Source: CAZUWH01 sp964624075
GTDB taxonomy: Bacteria; Pseudomonadota; Alphaproteobacteria; Rhodospirillales; Rhodospirillaceae
Reading direction: 5' to 3'
Assembly: GCA_964624075.1 (NCBI GenBank)
Contig: CAZUWH010000004.1
Location: 85,219 to 149,218 of the forward strand
Length of the DNA stretch: 64,000 nt
A model generated the notes under the pieces. That model ran no database searches. It saw only the letters and a program-made list of their open reading frames with translations, and was not told the DNA's origin. Position numbers and translations under genes: made by a program. This document shows, one piece after another, positions 30,620 to 40,689 of this stretch (its first letter is position 1; the number at the start of each line of letters is the position of its first letter).

Positions 30620-32319
30620 TCAGACCACCAGGCCGAGTCGGGCGCCGTTTTGCCGCATAACCGTGTCACCACCGGACGGAGGAACTACGAAGCGTTCCGT
30701 CACCTGGAAGTGGAGACCACCGCCGACTCCCAAAAGCGCTCCGGCATTAGCAAACAGGCCGGTGATAACCGTGGCGTACAGTCTGGGGCAGCGCGGTGCG
30801 CGGGCGCAGGATCAGGTCGAATTGGCGTTCCTTGACCAGACCGTCAATCTGCACCGGTCCTAGGATACTAAGCACAAGGTCGATCAGAAAGCGGGTGCTT
30901 CGCCCTCCCCCCCCTGAAGAGCGCCAATGTTCTTCCTCCGTAGGCTCACCGGGAGAACTGTGAAGAGCGAGGGTGATCTTCTCGACGGCCGCTCCGTTCA
31001 GGAAAAGCATGACCAGCATGCGCCATTCGCCTGTCGTGCCGGTGCGGGACTCCTGCCGGACGGCGGCGGCAATTCCTTCGCGCAACGGCCTGATCAGCGT
31101 GTCGTCCCCTGTGGACCAGCGTGTTCAGGAGCCCTTCTAAGAGCTTCCAAACCATTCCCACCCGGCCAAAGGCGGCTGTCCACGGCGCGGACGGCGGCCA
31201 CAAAGACGACCATGTTAGCCGCGAGCCGCTCGTTGGCGGCAGGCAGAAAATCAACCGCTTGCCGGACAGCGGCAGAATTGTACTGCTGCAAGACGGTCAC
31301 GGCTTCACGCAGCATGCCCCAGTCCGTCCCACCCGTCAGGGAGAGGGAGGACGCATGACCGGATGGAGGGGTGGCTTTTGTTCCACTGCCCTGCGGGGCA
31401 GCCTGACGCAGGACCTCAAGCAGCACCGTGGGCGCCCCCCCCCGACCGGCACCTCAAGGCGGCGCGCAAGGGCAAGGGTGCCGGCGTCGGTCTGCACAAG
31501 AACGTGCCGATCGGGGCCAGGCACTGTTCCAGAGACGGTAAACGGCGCCGGCTGTCTTTCCAAGGGCGGGTCACCCTGAACGGCAGTATGGGCCGTCGCG
31601 TTGCGGACCATGCGTTCGCCCCCCATCCCTGCCGCATCGCTGCCAATGATCCAGCCCCCGGTACGACGGCAGTTTCGGGGGAAGAGGCGGTCCAGGAAAC
31701 AGGGAGGAAGGCAACGCTTCTGGCAGGAGAGACCAGGAGGTTCGCAGATACACTGCCGACCGCCGCAAGACGGACCACAAGCCGCGTGCCTGGAACGAGT
31801 GCCCCGCCCCGCGCATCACGACGGCCTCGACAGCTTCGACGGAACCGGAGGCTGCCGGTACGCTCACGCCGTCCGGGCTGACCCAGGCAGCGGCGGTGCC
31901 ACCCGTCATGGCTGGGATAGCCATACCGGCAGAAGCCACAGAACCGGAAGACAGGGATAGCAATCCGTCGTGCCCGATCCCGGCACTGCCGCCTTGCAAA
32001 GGGCTCCCATTGACGGAAACCATTTTAAGTTGTACTTGCGGACTGGGCTGCATGATCTGCAATGTGTCAGTTGTTCCGGCCGCTAGAGAGAACAGCGTTC
32101 TCAGGGTGAAGAGACCAATGCCTTCCGCCGTCACCTGCACGGACGTCCCCCCCTGGACCACGGAGACCTCAAGGATGNNNNNNNNNNCCCGCGCCAGGTG
32201 CGCGCTGCCAAAAGGCCGGCAGCGGATCGGGAACGCGACCCCACGAGCGTCAGTGACCGCGATGCCACAGATGGCACGGAAAGGGGAGGAAACTGGACCG
32301 TTCCGCTCATGGCAGGCAT
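30620..32319 (-). pseudogene. fliK: Flagellar hook-length control (FliK-like) protein, decayed and gapped
   Basis: ATG 32319 follows a GGAGGAAAGGAG ribosome site. The N-terminal region reads VQFPPLSVPSVASRSLTLVG, then after the N gap (32178-32187) VQGGTSVQVTAEGIGLFTLR and GTTDTLQIMQPSPQVQLKMV. Middle pieces are AANERLAANMVVFVAAVRAV and EWRMLVMLFLNGAAVEKI. The C-terminal domain is RFLIDLVLSILGPVQIDGLV, ERQFDLILRPRTALPQ and, after a shift near 30775, VITGLFANAGALLGVGGGLH. That domain is the FliK-type fold that normally follows flhG in Rhodospirillales. There are at least four shifts, including one at a C run near 31437. Assignment to fliK is by C-terminal resemblance and position. Confidence 0.75.
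32178..32187. other. Assembly gap (10 N)
   Basis: Ten N lie inside the FliK-like pseudogene. The true gap length is unknown, so part of this pseudogene may be missing. Confidence 0.98.
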
Positions 32320-32333
32320 CTCCTTTCCTCCGC

Positions 32334-32880
32334 TCATCCCGACCACAGCAGACGATCGGCAATTGCTACCACATCAAGGGCCGCTTCGATATTAGGATAA
32401 CGGGTCAACAGGGGCTGCTGATTGCGGATGGCTTCCCAGACACGGGTATCACGACGGATCACCCCGGTCAGGGGCGGAGAAATCTTCAGGAATCCTTCGC
32501 ATGCCTTCAATAAGGTGAAGTAGGTGCGCTCTCCTTCACGTGTAGGATTGCAGTTGTTGACAACGATCTGGATGTCGGTCATCGCCCGCTCCATCACGCT
32601 GACCTTGATAAAGGCATAGGCATCAGTCAGCGAGATCGGCTCATCAGAGGTGACGACCAGGCAGGTCCCCGCTACCCTGGTCAGCATCCGCACCGATTTC
32701 TCCACCCCCACCCCCAGATCGATGATCACCTTGTCATACGCCACCACCAGCAAGGCCAGATCGTCGCCCAGCATCTGTAAGCGGTTCAGGGGAATGTTTG
32801 GCCAGACTGCTCGACCCCGACCGTCCGGTAATGACGTCGAATCCCCTGCTCTCATAGGGCATCAGTGCGGGGTTTTTCAT
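32334..32880 (-). pseudogene. flhG: FlhG/FleN MinD-type ATPase, N-terminus deleted
   Basis: The readable part is LMPYESRGFDVITGRSGSSS (32867-32808), then a shift into NIPLNRLQMLGDDLALLVVA, VIIDLGVGVEKSVRMLTRVA, TSDEPISLTDAYAF, GERTYFTLLKACEGFLKISP and the end at 32334. This is the C-terminal two thirds of FlhG. The first 100 or so residues, with the deviant Walker A motif, are absent. The remnant abuts the 3' end of flhF. FlhG limits flagellar number with FlhF; without the P-loop it cannot bind ATP. Confidence 0.88.
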
Positions 32881-33884
32881 CGTAGGCAATGGCGTCGGGG
32901 GCAGGCGTATCGTCGTTCTCGGGCGGTAGGATCAGCTCGGCCAACGCCTCCGGGCTGACGGGGAACAGGCTGTCCGCCACGTGCGGGCTGATGCTGACAT
33001 CGCAGAACATCAGATCGCCGGCTTCGGCAGCAGCCAGTACCCCACACCCAGCCGCCGGGTCAGATCGAGCCTGGTTACCAGCAACCGGGTTGCCCCAACG
33101 GCTGCGAACGCCTCTGCCATCTCGGCCGCTTCGCAGGGATCGGTGCCGGCGCCCATGACCAGGATCGGTTCCAGATCCCAAGCACCAACCAGGCTGACCA
33201 GATAGTCTATGTCTGGCGGGTGGAAAAGATTCAGGCCAGGGGAATCGATAAAGACCAGATCGCAGGTTCCAGTCAGTTCATCCAGGGTGCCTTTCTCAAG
33301 GCCTCAGGCCCGCTCGCCCGCAGGGGATTGACCTCCAAGGATCGTGTGAAGGCCCGCTGCTCAAGCGCCCCGGCACGCACGGTATCTGCACTCACTACTG
33401 CCACCGATCGGTTGCGCAACCGCAAACGGGCTGCAAGCTTGGCCACCGTGATCGTCTTGCCAACACCAGGCGGCCCGATGAGCAGGAAGGGCCGGGGGAC
33501 GTTGCGTTCAGGCAAGGGCGCAAAGCTGAATTTCGTGCCCAGGGCACCGGCCACGACCCTGGTCGGACCGTACCGGGGTCTGCTGCTCCGTTCAACCGAA
33601 CGGGCTGCCGCCACCAGCTTGTCGATCAGGGCAGGCGGCGTGTTATGGAAAAGCAGTGCCTCCTGCACCGTATCCAGGATGCGGGAATCGGCTTCACCGC
33701 TCAAGGCATCCCTGATGACGTCATCATCTTCGTAGATCGGGATCTCCGGGGCCGCGGTGATGCGAACCCCCTTGCCGTTAGCGCCCCGCTGCGTGGAAAT
33801 GATGAAGGCTTCCTCGCCCAGTTAATCTCGTATAAGTGGTATTTCGTCCGTCATGGTGGCAGCAGTGTAGCATTTGATGCGCAT
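32852..33884 (-). pseudogene. flhF: FlhF flagellar GTPase, nonsense codon and two frameshifts
   Basis: The start is ATG 33884 (MRIKCYTAATMTDEIPLIRD), interrupted by TAA at 33824-33822 where FlhF normally has Glu (RDELGEEAFIIST). The frame then continues with GEEAFIISTQRGANGKGVRI, the P-loop GPPGVGKTITVAKLAARL and VVSADTVRAGALEQ. A shift near 33285 leads to CDLVFIDSPGLNL and DYLVSLVGAWDLEPILVMGA. Another near 33045 leads to GDLMFCDVSISPHVADSLFP and the end at 32852. FlhF is the SRP-type GTPase that places the flagellum at the pole. It overlaps the flhG remnant. Confidence 0.92.
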
Positions 33885-33903
33885 GGCGTACTGTCAGAAT
33901 GTC

Positions 33904-35787
33904 TCAGATCTGTCCCATGGTCTTGATACGCACCCTTGGATGAATCTCATTTTGCGACATTACCATTTTTACGGAACTGAAGCGTTCAACGATCGAACGC
34001 ACATATAGTCTTATGCCAGGACTGGTCAGCAACACGGGTGTCTCGTCCTGCATGGCCAGACGCTCGAAGGTGGTGCGGCCCTTGTTGATGAAGTCCTGCA
34101 ACTTCGATGGCAACATGGCGAAAGACTTTTCCTCTCCCTGGCCGACCAGAGCCTCGGCGAAAGCCTGCTCCTACTCCAGCGCCAGGACGACGAGCGGGAT
34201 GAGGCCGTTGTTGTTGGTCGCGACATCTAAAAGCTGCCGTGCAAGCCTACTAAACATGTATTACGTTATTAGCATAAGGCTGCTGGTATTGGTAGTTTAT
34301 CACACGATTTACTCTTGTATAGAGGGTATATCGCGGACAGAAACCCGTTCAGACAGCAGATTCTGCAAAATGCGCTGGATACCGCCCGTGGTGATATGTG
34401 CGGGCACCAGATCAGCGATGAGCTTCTGATGATCCTTGTCCACTTCATCCAGCAACTTCTGGGTTTCGGCATACAACAACAGTTCTGCCATGTTGTCGCG
34501 CACGACCTCGGTCAGATAGGTAGTGACAACCGTGGCGGGATCGACCACCGTATAGCCACGGAATAAAGCCCCCGCGGTTTGCAGGGTCGATCCACAAGGC
34601 CGGCAGGCCGAAAGTGGGCTCGCGGGTTTTCTCCCCCGGCGGCGTGATGTCCTCGCCACGCGGGTCCATCACCAGTAGCATGTTCGGACGCAGGTCGCCA
34701 CGGCCGGCTGCCACGTCCTTCACATAAAGGACGTAGGTGTTGGCCGCGAGCTGCATGTTGTCCTGGATGCGGACCAAAGGCATGATGAAGCCGACTTCGG
34801 TGGCGAGCGATCGGCGCAAGGCTTTGAGCTGGTCGGTCAGATGCTGGCCTTTGGGCGTGTTGATCAACGACAGCAGTCCATAGCCCAGTTCCAGCCGCAG
34901 GAGATCGATCTTCAGCGCGGTCGCAATCGGCTCTTCTGCGATCGGGGCCTGTTCCTTAGCTTCCAGCGCAGCCGTGTGCTGTTCGCCAAGTCTTTCTTTG
35001 GTCTGATGGCGATCGACGAAATAGGCAGCCACGGCGGCGAGCAAGGCCAGCGTCAGGAATAGCAAGGCCGGAACACCGGATACGATGGGCAAGCGCTGCC
35101 ATCAACACCGCACTCATGCCCAGCGCCTTGGGGTACTGACCAAGCTGCCTGAACAGAGCTTGGTCGGCGCTTTCGGACAGGCCCCCTCGGAGACCATCAG
35201 GGCAGAGGCAACCGAGACGATCAGCGCCGGAATCTGCGACACCAGCCCATCGCCAACCGTCAGGCGGGTGAACGTATCCGCGGCATTGGTAAACGACATG
35301 TCATTCTGTATCATGCCGATGATCATGCCGGCGATGACATTGATGAGGGTGATCAGGAGTCCAGCTACGGCATCACCCCGCACGAACCTGGACGCGCCGT
35401 CCATCGCGCCGAAGAAACCGGCTTCCCGCTGCAGGAACAACTCTTGCGGGCGTCCTGTTCATTGATCAGGCCCGCCGACAGATCGGCATCAATGGCCATT
35501 TGTCATCCCGGCAAGGCATCAAGTGTGAAGCGCGCCGCGACCTCGGCAATCCGTGTCGCCCCCTTGGTGATGATCACGAAATTGCCCTGCATGATTAAGC
35601 CGGCAAAGGCAATGGTGCTGACCAGCAGGACCATGGGAAAGGCGGTGGAATCGACAGCCGTCTGGATGAAAATGACCGTCATCAGAATCATCACGGCAGA
35701 GGTGAGCGATAACACCAGCAAAAGATCGAGTAGAAAGCTCGGCAACGGCAGAATCAGGATCACCAGCACGGCCACGAGCAACAACAC
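33904..35787 (-). pseudogene. flhA: FlhA export-gate protein, multiple lesions
   Basis: Pieces in order: membrane segments from 35787 (PLPSFLLDLLLVLSLTSAVM, VIITKGATRIAEVAARFTLD), with about 50 residues of the usual N-terminal domain missing. FFGAMDGASRFVRGDAVAGL and TVGDGLVSQIPALIVSVASA follow. Then the cytoplasmic domain appears (LRLELGYGLLSLINTPKGQH, VRIQDNMQLAANTYVLYVKD, VVDPATVVTTYLTEVVRDN, HITTGGIQRILQNLLSERVS). A deletion, a TAG at 34173-34171 (where a Trp codon is expected before EQAFAEAL) and the tail VLLTSPGIRLYVRSIVERF complete it. FlhA forms the flagellar export gate. It cannot be functional. Confidence 0.93.
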
Positions 35788-35998
35788 TAATGCAGGTCTG
35801 CCCGTTGCATGCTTGCAGCTAGCCGGCCAAGACTACTGGCCCTGAAAACCGGAGGGGGAGGGCTTCCGCCCGGGACGGTGTCAATGGCCGTTAACTACCC
35901 AGTGCTTTCTTCAGCCATTGTCGGGTGTTCTTCCGTGTCACGCGCACCGCCTTCCGTCTCGCCCCCCTTTCCTCAAGGGCCAACCGCCTGCTTCTATT

Positions 35999-36240
35999 TC
36001 ATATCCCGATCAGATCTCCCTCGCCCGGAGGAGAAATCGGATGGCCAGCTTCAGTATACAGTTTTAGTTTATTGCGCAAGGTCCGAATGGAAATGCCCAG
36101 AATATTGGCGGCATGCGTTCGGTTCCCCAGACAGTGCTTCTCCATAAGTTGTTTCCGGTTATTGCCTGGCAATACGTCACCGAGGGAATCGTCGGACTGT
36201 TCGAAGATCTGCTCCCCCACATTCTTGACCAGCCCTGTAT
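35999..36240 (-). pseudogene. flbD: FlbD C-terminal fragment (Fis-type helix-turn-helix)
   Basis: This encodes CLGNRTHAANILGISIRTLR and NKLKLYTEAGHP, the DNA-binding tail of FlbD, a sigma-54-dependent activator of late flagellar genes. The rest of flbD lies on the opposite strand at 36994-37685. The two halves were separated by an inversion whose left breakpoint is at about 36240. The 211 bp between this piece and flhA hold no gene. Confidence 0.85.
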
Positions 36241-36244
36241 GACG

Positions 36245-36514
36245 GGTGCGGGTCTCCCTCTGGGATGGTCGAGGCCTTGCGCGCGGGCTTGGAGGAGACC
36301 GCCGCGACAGGTGGCTTTGAAGAACGGCTCTTGGTCAAGGCCGACGAACGCATCGGTCCGACGGATTGCCGGATTGAATGGGGCGAGGGAGGCGCAGAGC
36401 GCAACAGCGTCACGCTGTGGGAGAGCATCAAGGCCATCGTCGCCCGCAGTCTCGGTCCCGGCTATGCGCATCGAGGATGCAGAACCGATGGATGCAATGA
36501 ACGCGCCTGCCTAG
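36245..36514 (+). pseudogene. fliH: FliH C-terminal fragment, inverted
   Basis: Encodes MVEALRAGLEETAATGGFEE, LLVKADERIGPTDCRIEWGE and GGAERNSVTLWESIKAIVAR, the C-terminal domain of FliH, regulator of the export ATPase FliI. A shift after AIVARSLG leads to VPAMRIEDAEPMDAM and a TAG stop at 36514. The matching N-terminal part is on the minus strand at 37690-37880, next to fliG. The strand change marks the left end of an inverted block. Confidence 0.85.
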
Positions 36515-36538
36515 AGGCAGCGGCAAGGGGAGGACATC

Positions 36539-36912
36539 ATGGCGCGGGACCACAAATCTGGACCTTGAGGAACTGCAATCTGATGACGGCGGCAACAATG
36601 CAGCGCCCATCATGGACGATAATACGTTCACGGAGCAGCCGGATGTTCCCGAGCGGCCACGTTCCTCTGCCGACCTTGAGGCCGTATACGACATTCCGGT
36701 TCAGGTCTCGGCCGTACTCGGCAAATCGACCATGCGTGGTCAACTAGCTTCTCGAACTGGGCCGCGAGGTAGTGGTCGAACTGGACCGCAAGGTGGGGGA
36801 AGCGATCGACATCTACGTCAACAATCGCCTGGTTGCACGTGGCGAAGTGGTGGTAGTAGAGGATCGCCTAGGGGTCACCATGACAGAAATCATCAAGAGT
36901 GATCTCCTGTGA
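36539..36912 (+). pseudogene. fliN: FliN motor-switch protein, frameshifted, in inverted block
   Basis: ATG 36539 follows GGGGAGGA. After MARDHKS a shift leads to LDLEELQSDDGGNNAAPIMD, then LEAVYDIPVQVSAVLGKSTM. A second shift near 36755 leads to LGREVVVELDRKVGEAIDIY, VNNRLVARGEVVVVEDRLGV and TMTEIIKSDLL at 36912. This is the full FliN/YscQ surface, one base-level lesion on each side of the middle. FliN forms the C-ring with FliG. It reads on the plus strand while all flanking flagellar genes read on minus. Confidence 0.9.
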
Positions 36913-36993
36913 GTTGACACGATGCCTACGTATCGCGTTTTCCTGCACTGTCACCGCAGACCAACGACTACAGTGATTATGTACGAAGGATCA

Positions 36994-37685
36994 TCATGAT
37001 GCGTCTGCTGATCATTGGCCTGCTCGACGGCCAGGTCGGAGCCGCTGGCCAGATTGCCATCGAGCGGGGGGCCAAGGTTCTGCATACCGCTGGATGTCTC
37101 CGGCGGACTAGAGGTTTTGCGCGCCGGGCAAAGCGCCGACCTGGTCATGGTCGATGTCAGGCTTGACGTGGCCGCCCTGGCGCAAAGTCTTGAATCGGAG
37201 CGGATCGTGATTCCGGTTGTAGCCTGCGGCGTCGCCTCCGATGCCTGGGCGGCCGTGCGGGCCGTTTGCGCCGGGGCTCGGGAGTACGTTCCGTTGCCGC
37301 CAGAGGGCAGACATGATCGCTGCCGTGCTAGCCGCGGTGACGGCGGAGAGTCATGCCGTGCTTTTTCGCGATCCGGCCATGGCGCGGGTGGTGCGTCTTG
37401 CCGAACAGGTCGCGCCGAGCGAGGCCGGCATAGGGACCGGTAAGGAGGTGATAGCCCGCTACATTCATCGCAAAAGCCGTCGGGCCGAGAAAAAGCGGAC
37501 TTTCCGCGAGGATATCTATTTCTGATTGAATATTGTGACTCTGCATCTGCCACCCATGCGGGATCGTCCGCAGGATATTGAAATCCTCTCTGAACATTTC
37601 ATTCGTGTTTGCGCCGAAAACAACGATCTGCCCGTGCGTTCCCTGTCAGAGGCGGCCTGGGATCTGGTGAACCAGTACGACCATT
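36994..37685 (+). pseudogene. flbD: FlbD N-terminal and partial AAA+ domain, inverted and deleted
   Basis: Starts at ATG 36994 with MRLLIIGLLDGQVGAAGQIA (ATG-ATG start, second Met used in that motif), shifts into SADLVMVDVRLDVAALAQSL and VVACGVASDAWAAVRAVCAG, shifts again into MIAAVLAAVTAESHAVLFRD. APSEAGIGTGKEVIARYIHR follows, where the Walker A is shortened. Then about 140 residues, including the sigma-54 contact motif, are missing. The frame resumes at FREDIYF, TGA (37523-37525, an Arg codon elsewhere), LNIVTLHLPPMRDRPQDIEI and stops matching after NQYDH near 37680. Its tail is at 35999-36240 on the other strand. Confidence 0.88.
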
Positions 37686-37689
37686 CCGA

Positions 37690-37880
37690 CAGCGCCCTTG
37701 GCAATATCTGTGTTGGCAGCGGTCTGTTGATCATACAGCCCCTGCAAGGCTGTCGCGATGGCCTTCAACGTCCTGGCATTCTACTGCTCGAGACTCGCAG
37801 CTAGTTCAGCCTGCGCCGCCGCCCGGCCGGTGGCCGCCTGACCTTCCGCTTTCGGATATCGCCAGCCCTTCCCCCTGGCC
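37690..37880 (-). pseudogene. fliH: FliH N-terminal fragment next to fliG
   Basis: On the minus strand after the fliG stop I read KAEGQAATGRAAAQAELAAS, LEQ, a TAG (37783-37781; Gln expected), NARTLKAIATALQGLYDQQT and AANTDIAKGAVGMV. This is the Ala/Glu/Gln-rich N-terminal half of FliH. The first 50 or so residues of FliH are missing. The frame ends at about 37690, where plus-strand flbD sequence begins, so this is the right breakpoint of the inversion. Confidence 0.8.
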
Positions 37881-38890
37881 TCAATAGACGAATTCGTCTT
37901 CCTCGCGCCCCTCGGAGATGACGATCTGATTCGAATTGGCCAGTTCCTTGGCAAGCGCGACGATGCTCGACTGGGCTTTGTCTACTTTGCGCAGGCGGAC
38001 CGGCCCGAGGGCTTCCATGTCTTCGCGTAGCATCTTACCGGCACGCTCTAACATGTTTTTGAAGAAGAGATCCTTGATCGTATCTGAGGCACCCTTGAGG
38101 GCAAGAGCCAGCTTGTCCTTCTCGCCGTGGCGCAGCAACGTCTGCACGCTGGCCGAGTCGATGCGGACCAGATCCTCGAATGTGAACATGAGCGCCTTGA
38201 TCCACTCAGCCGACTCGCGGTTGCGTTCCTCGAGCACCGACATGAACCGGCTTTCCGTGTTGCGGTCCAGGCTGTTGAAGATATCGGCCATCATTTCGTG
38301 GGCGTCGCGGCGCTGGGTGCGGGCAAGGTTGCTCATGAATTCGGTGTGGAGTGTCCGCTCCACCCCGTCCAGGACTTCCTTCTGCACGGGTTCCATGCGC
38401 AGCATGCGCATGATGACTTCCATGGCGAAGTTTTCCGGGAGAAGCCCCAGCACCCGGGCACCGTGGTCGGGCTTGATCTTAGAGAGGACGACCGCTACGT
38501 CTGGGGGTATTCATTCTTCAGATAGTTGGCGAGCACCTATTCGTTGACGTTGCTGAGTTTGTCCCACATGGTGCGGCCGGCCGGCCCGCGGATTTCCTCC
38601 ATGACGGCCTCAACCCGCTCCTTGGGCGGGCTTTTCGACAACAGCCGTTCCGTGCTTTCACGGCTGCCGACCAACGAGCCGGTCGAGGAAATCTGGTCTA
38701 CGAATTCGACGAACAGGTGTTCGACGACACTGGAACTGATTGCGCCTAGGCCTGCCATGATCTGGGATAGTTCCTTGATCTCCTCGTCACCCACCATTGC
38801 AAAGAGTTTGCTGAAATATTCATCTCTTAGTGATAGCACAAGGATCCACATCTTCTCGGGGCTCGCCAGACTGCAATAGTCCTCCTTCAT
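37881..38890 (-). pseudogene. fliG: FliG motor-switch protein, TAG and 1-bp deletion
   Basis: From ATG 38890 (MKEDYCSLASPEK), 117 codons run through LVGSRESTERLLSKSPPKER and GPAGRTMWDKLSNVNE to TAG at 38539-38537. The same frame continues [13 protein letters not shown], then one base is missing and the reading goes on in another frame: [60 protein letters not shown] and the end DEFVY at 37881. All three FliG domains are recognisable, so decay here is recent. FliG couples the C-ring to MotA. Confidence 0.93.
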
Positions 38891-39051
38891 GCGTTCTACA
38901 ACCGTTATTCCTCACATAATTGTTGCAACGTCCTCGAGAGCCCGTCTGCAGGCCACGCAAGTGAAACCAGTCTGTGAAGGCATACCATTTTGGCTTGGCT
39001 TGTGCCTTTGGTATCCATGCCGTACTGTACCACACGTGGGCATGGTTCTTT

Positions 39052-39705
39052 TCATGACCCCCCCTGATACAACAAGTTGCTGACGATGGACAAAGCCCCC
39101 TCCGGATACTTCTCGACAATTTCGCCAATCTCCTTCAGCGAGGAAGCCCGCACGCGTCCTTCCACCTTGTCGATATCGATCAATTCGTCGCCTTCAAACT
39201 CCGCGGGCGGCTCGGTGCCTGGCGCCAGCGCCCTCACCTCTCAAGGTCAGGCCCTATGAGTTGCGCCACGGCCTGACCCTCCAGAAGCCGCCGCTGTGCT
39301 CTCGATGGAGCGGGCATGACGGCAATGATGCGTACCAGTTCTCCTTCGAGGGCACGGACCATGGTGACATTCTGCATGAAATGGGTCGTCCCAAAGGCGC
39401 TCTGCTTGTCGAAAATCTCGTACCCCACCGACGCTCCCCCCCATCATGGCGGTTTCGGGAAGCTGCACGCGTAATTTCAGCGCCTGATCACGGGGGACAT
39501 AAATCTCGGTTCTATCATTGCGCAGCTCATAGGGAATGCGCTTGGAATCACCGACCTCCAAATTGTTGAACAACAGCTCCATCGGTTCGTTGGCAACCCG
39601 GATCATTAGGTAGATCAGGAAACCGAGCACCAGAAGCGCCACGCCTCCCACAGCGGCCAGGCGCGTCGGACCCAGATTGCGCAACATTTGCAGGAACGAA
39701 TTCAC
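39052..39705 (-). pseudogene. fliF: FliF MS-ring protein, large internal deletion
   Basis: The N-terminus is clear from ATG 39705: MNSFLQMLRNLGPTRLAAVG, a membrane helix at about 17-38, and NNLEVGDSKRIPYELRNDRT. After a shift near 39430, VGYEIFDKQSAFGTTHFMQN and VRALEGELVRI follow. Next comes the extreme C-terminus ELIDIDKVEGRVRASSLKEI, the FliG-binding helix, ending at 39052. About 370 residues of a usual 550 are gone, including the second membrane helix. FliF is the first ring built, so no basal body can form. Confidence 0.9.
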
Positions 39706-40081
39706 GACTGACGACCTCTCTGCCTCTCTTCCACAAACAATCGCACAACGGCATCTTCCCTTGTTGTATGATTGTATTTCGACACAACCGCGTCTGTATA
39801 CCCTCTATCGTCTCAATGATCGCTCAGCCATAATGAAAAAGAGGTTAATCGTAGGCAAGATATGCCGACTTGCGAGGGCATAACGTCCACAATGGCCGCC
39901 GTGAAGGTGGCATGAGCAAAAAACAACGCGACTCTGATTGATGGTATGCAGGGGACGCAGAACGATCTGGACAACAATACACGCCCGCTTCCCCTCGCGC
40001 CTTCTTCTTCGTTATCTCCATTCGGGCGTTGTGTTCCAGTTGTTTCTTCTGCGTATATTTCCTCATCTGGAGGAACATAGC
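39706..40081. other. Intergenic, no feature seen
   Basis: The 376 bp lie between the divergent fliF remnant and the ModE-type gene. Only short ATG-less frames occur. The ribosome site for the downstream gene (CTGGAGGAACA) is at about 40068-40078. Confidence 0.6.
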
Positions 40082-40459
40082 ATGACAGTGAAAGTACGGA
40101 TTCTGCTGGGCGAAGCGACCACCATCGGTCCGGGCAAAATTGCCCTGCTCGAGGCCATCGACCGTCATGGTTCCATCGCTGCCGCAGCCCGGCAGTTCGG
40201 TATGTCCTATCGACGGGCATGGCGACTCGTCGATGCCATGAACCAGGACTTCGTCGCACCCCTGGTCGAAACCGCCACCGGTGGTTCTGGTGGTGGTGGC
40301 GCCCGCCTGACGGTTCTTGGCACCGAAGTGATCGGCCGCTATCGGGTCATGACGGCAATGGCTGCTGCCCGTATCGAAACCGAGCTGTCTGTCTTTGCCA
40401 GGTTGCTCGCTGCCCCGAGACTAGACAACAGCCACCGCCTTCAGAAAAACCGCGCCTGA
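40082..40459 (+). CDS. ModE N-terminal family winged-helix regulator
   Basis: A 125-residue protein with the LysR-like winged helix of ModE: LLEAIDRHGSIAAAARQFGM, SYRRAWRLVDAMNQ, then ETATGGSGGGGARLTVLGTE, the Gly-rich wing typical of the family. There are no molybdate-binding (TOBE) domains, so it is the short form whose ligand and targets are unclear. A good Shine-Dalgarno lies upstream. No molybdate genes are adjacent. The last 10-15 residues look unconserved. Confidence 0.88.
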   Translation: MTVKVRILLGEATTIGPGKIALLEAIDRHGSIAAAARQFGMSYRRAWRLVDAMNQDFVAPLVETATGGSGGGGARLTVLGTEVIGRYRVMTAMAAARIETELSVFARLLAAPRLDNSHRLQKNRA

Positions 40460-40689
40460 CCCAGAAAATCCGTGCGCAGTCGGACACCTCCAGAAACCCT
40501 CCCCCTCGGAGCGGGGAAGGGGGTCTTCCCGCTGGGGGGAGAGTCGAGGGGTGGATATTCTCGCCTGAACCCTGTCAGCCTTCTGGACACCTCTAATACG
40601 GAGTTAGGAAATTTTCCAGACTCCGTATAATAGAGTCCGGAGGAATCGAGAGGGTGTGGGGGAGGGCTTGCAGATCCCAGGCAGAGAGC

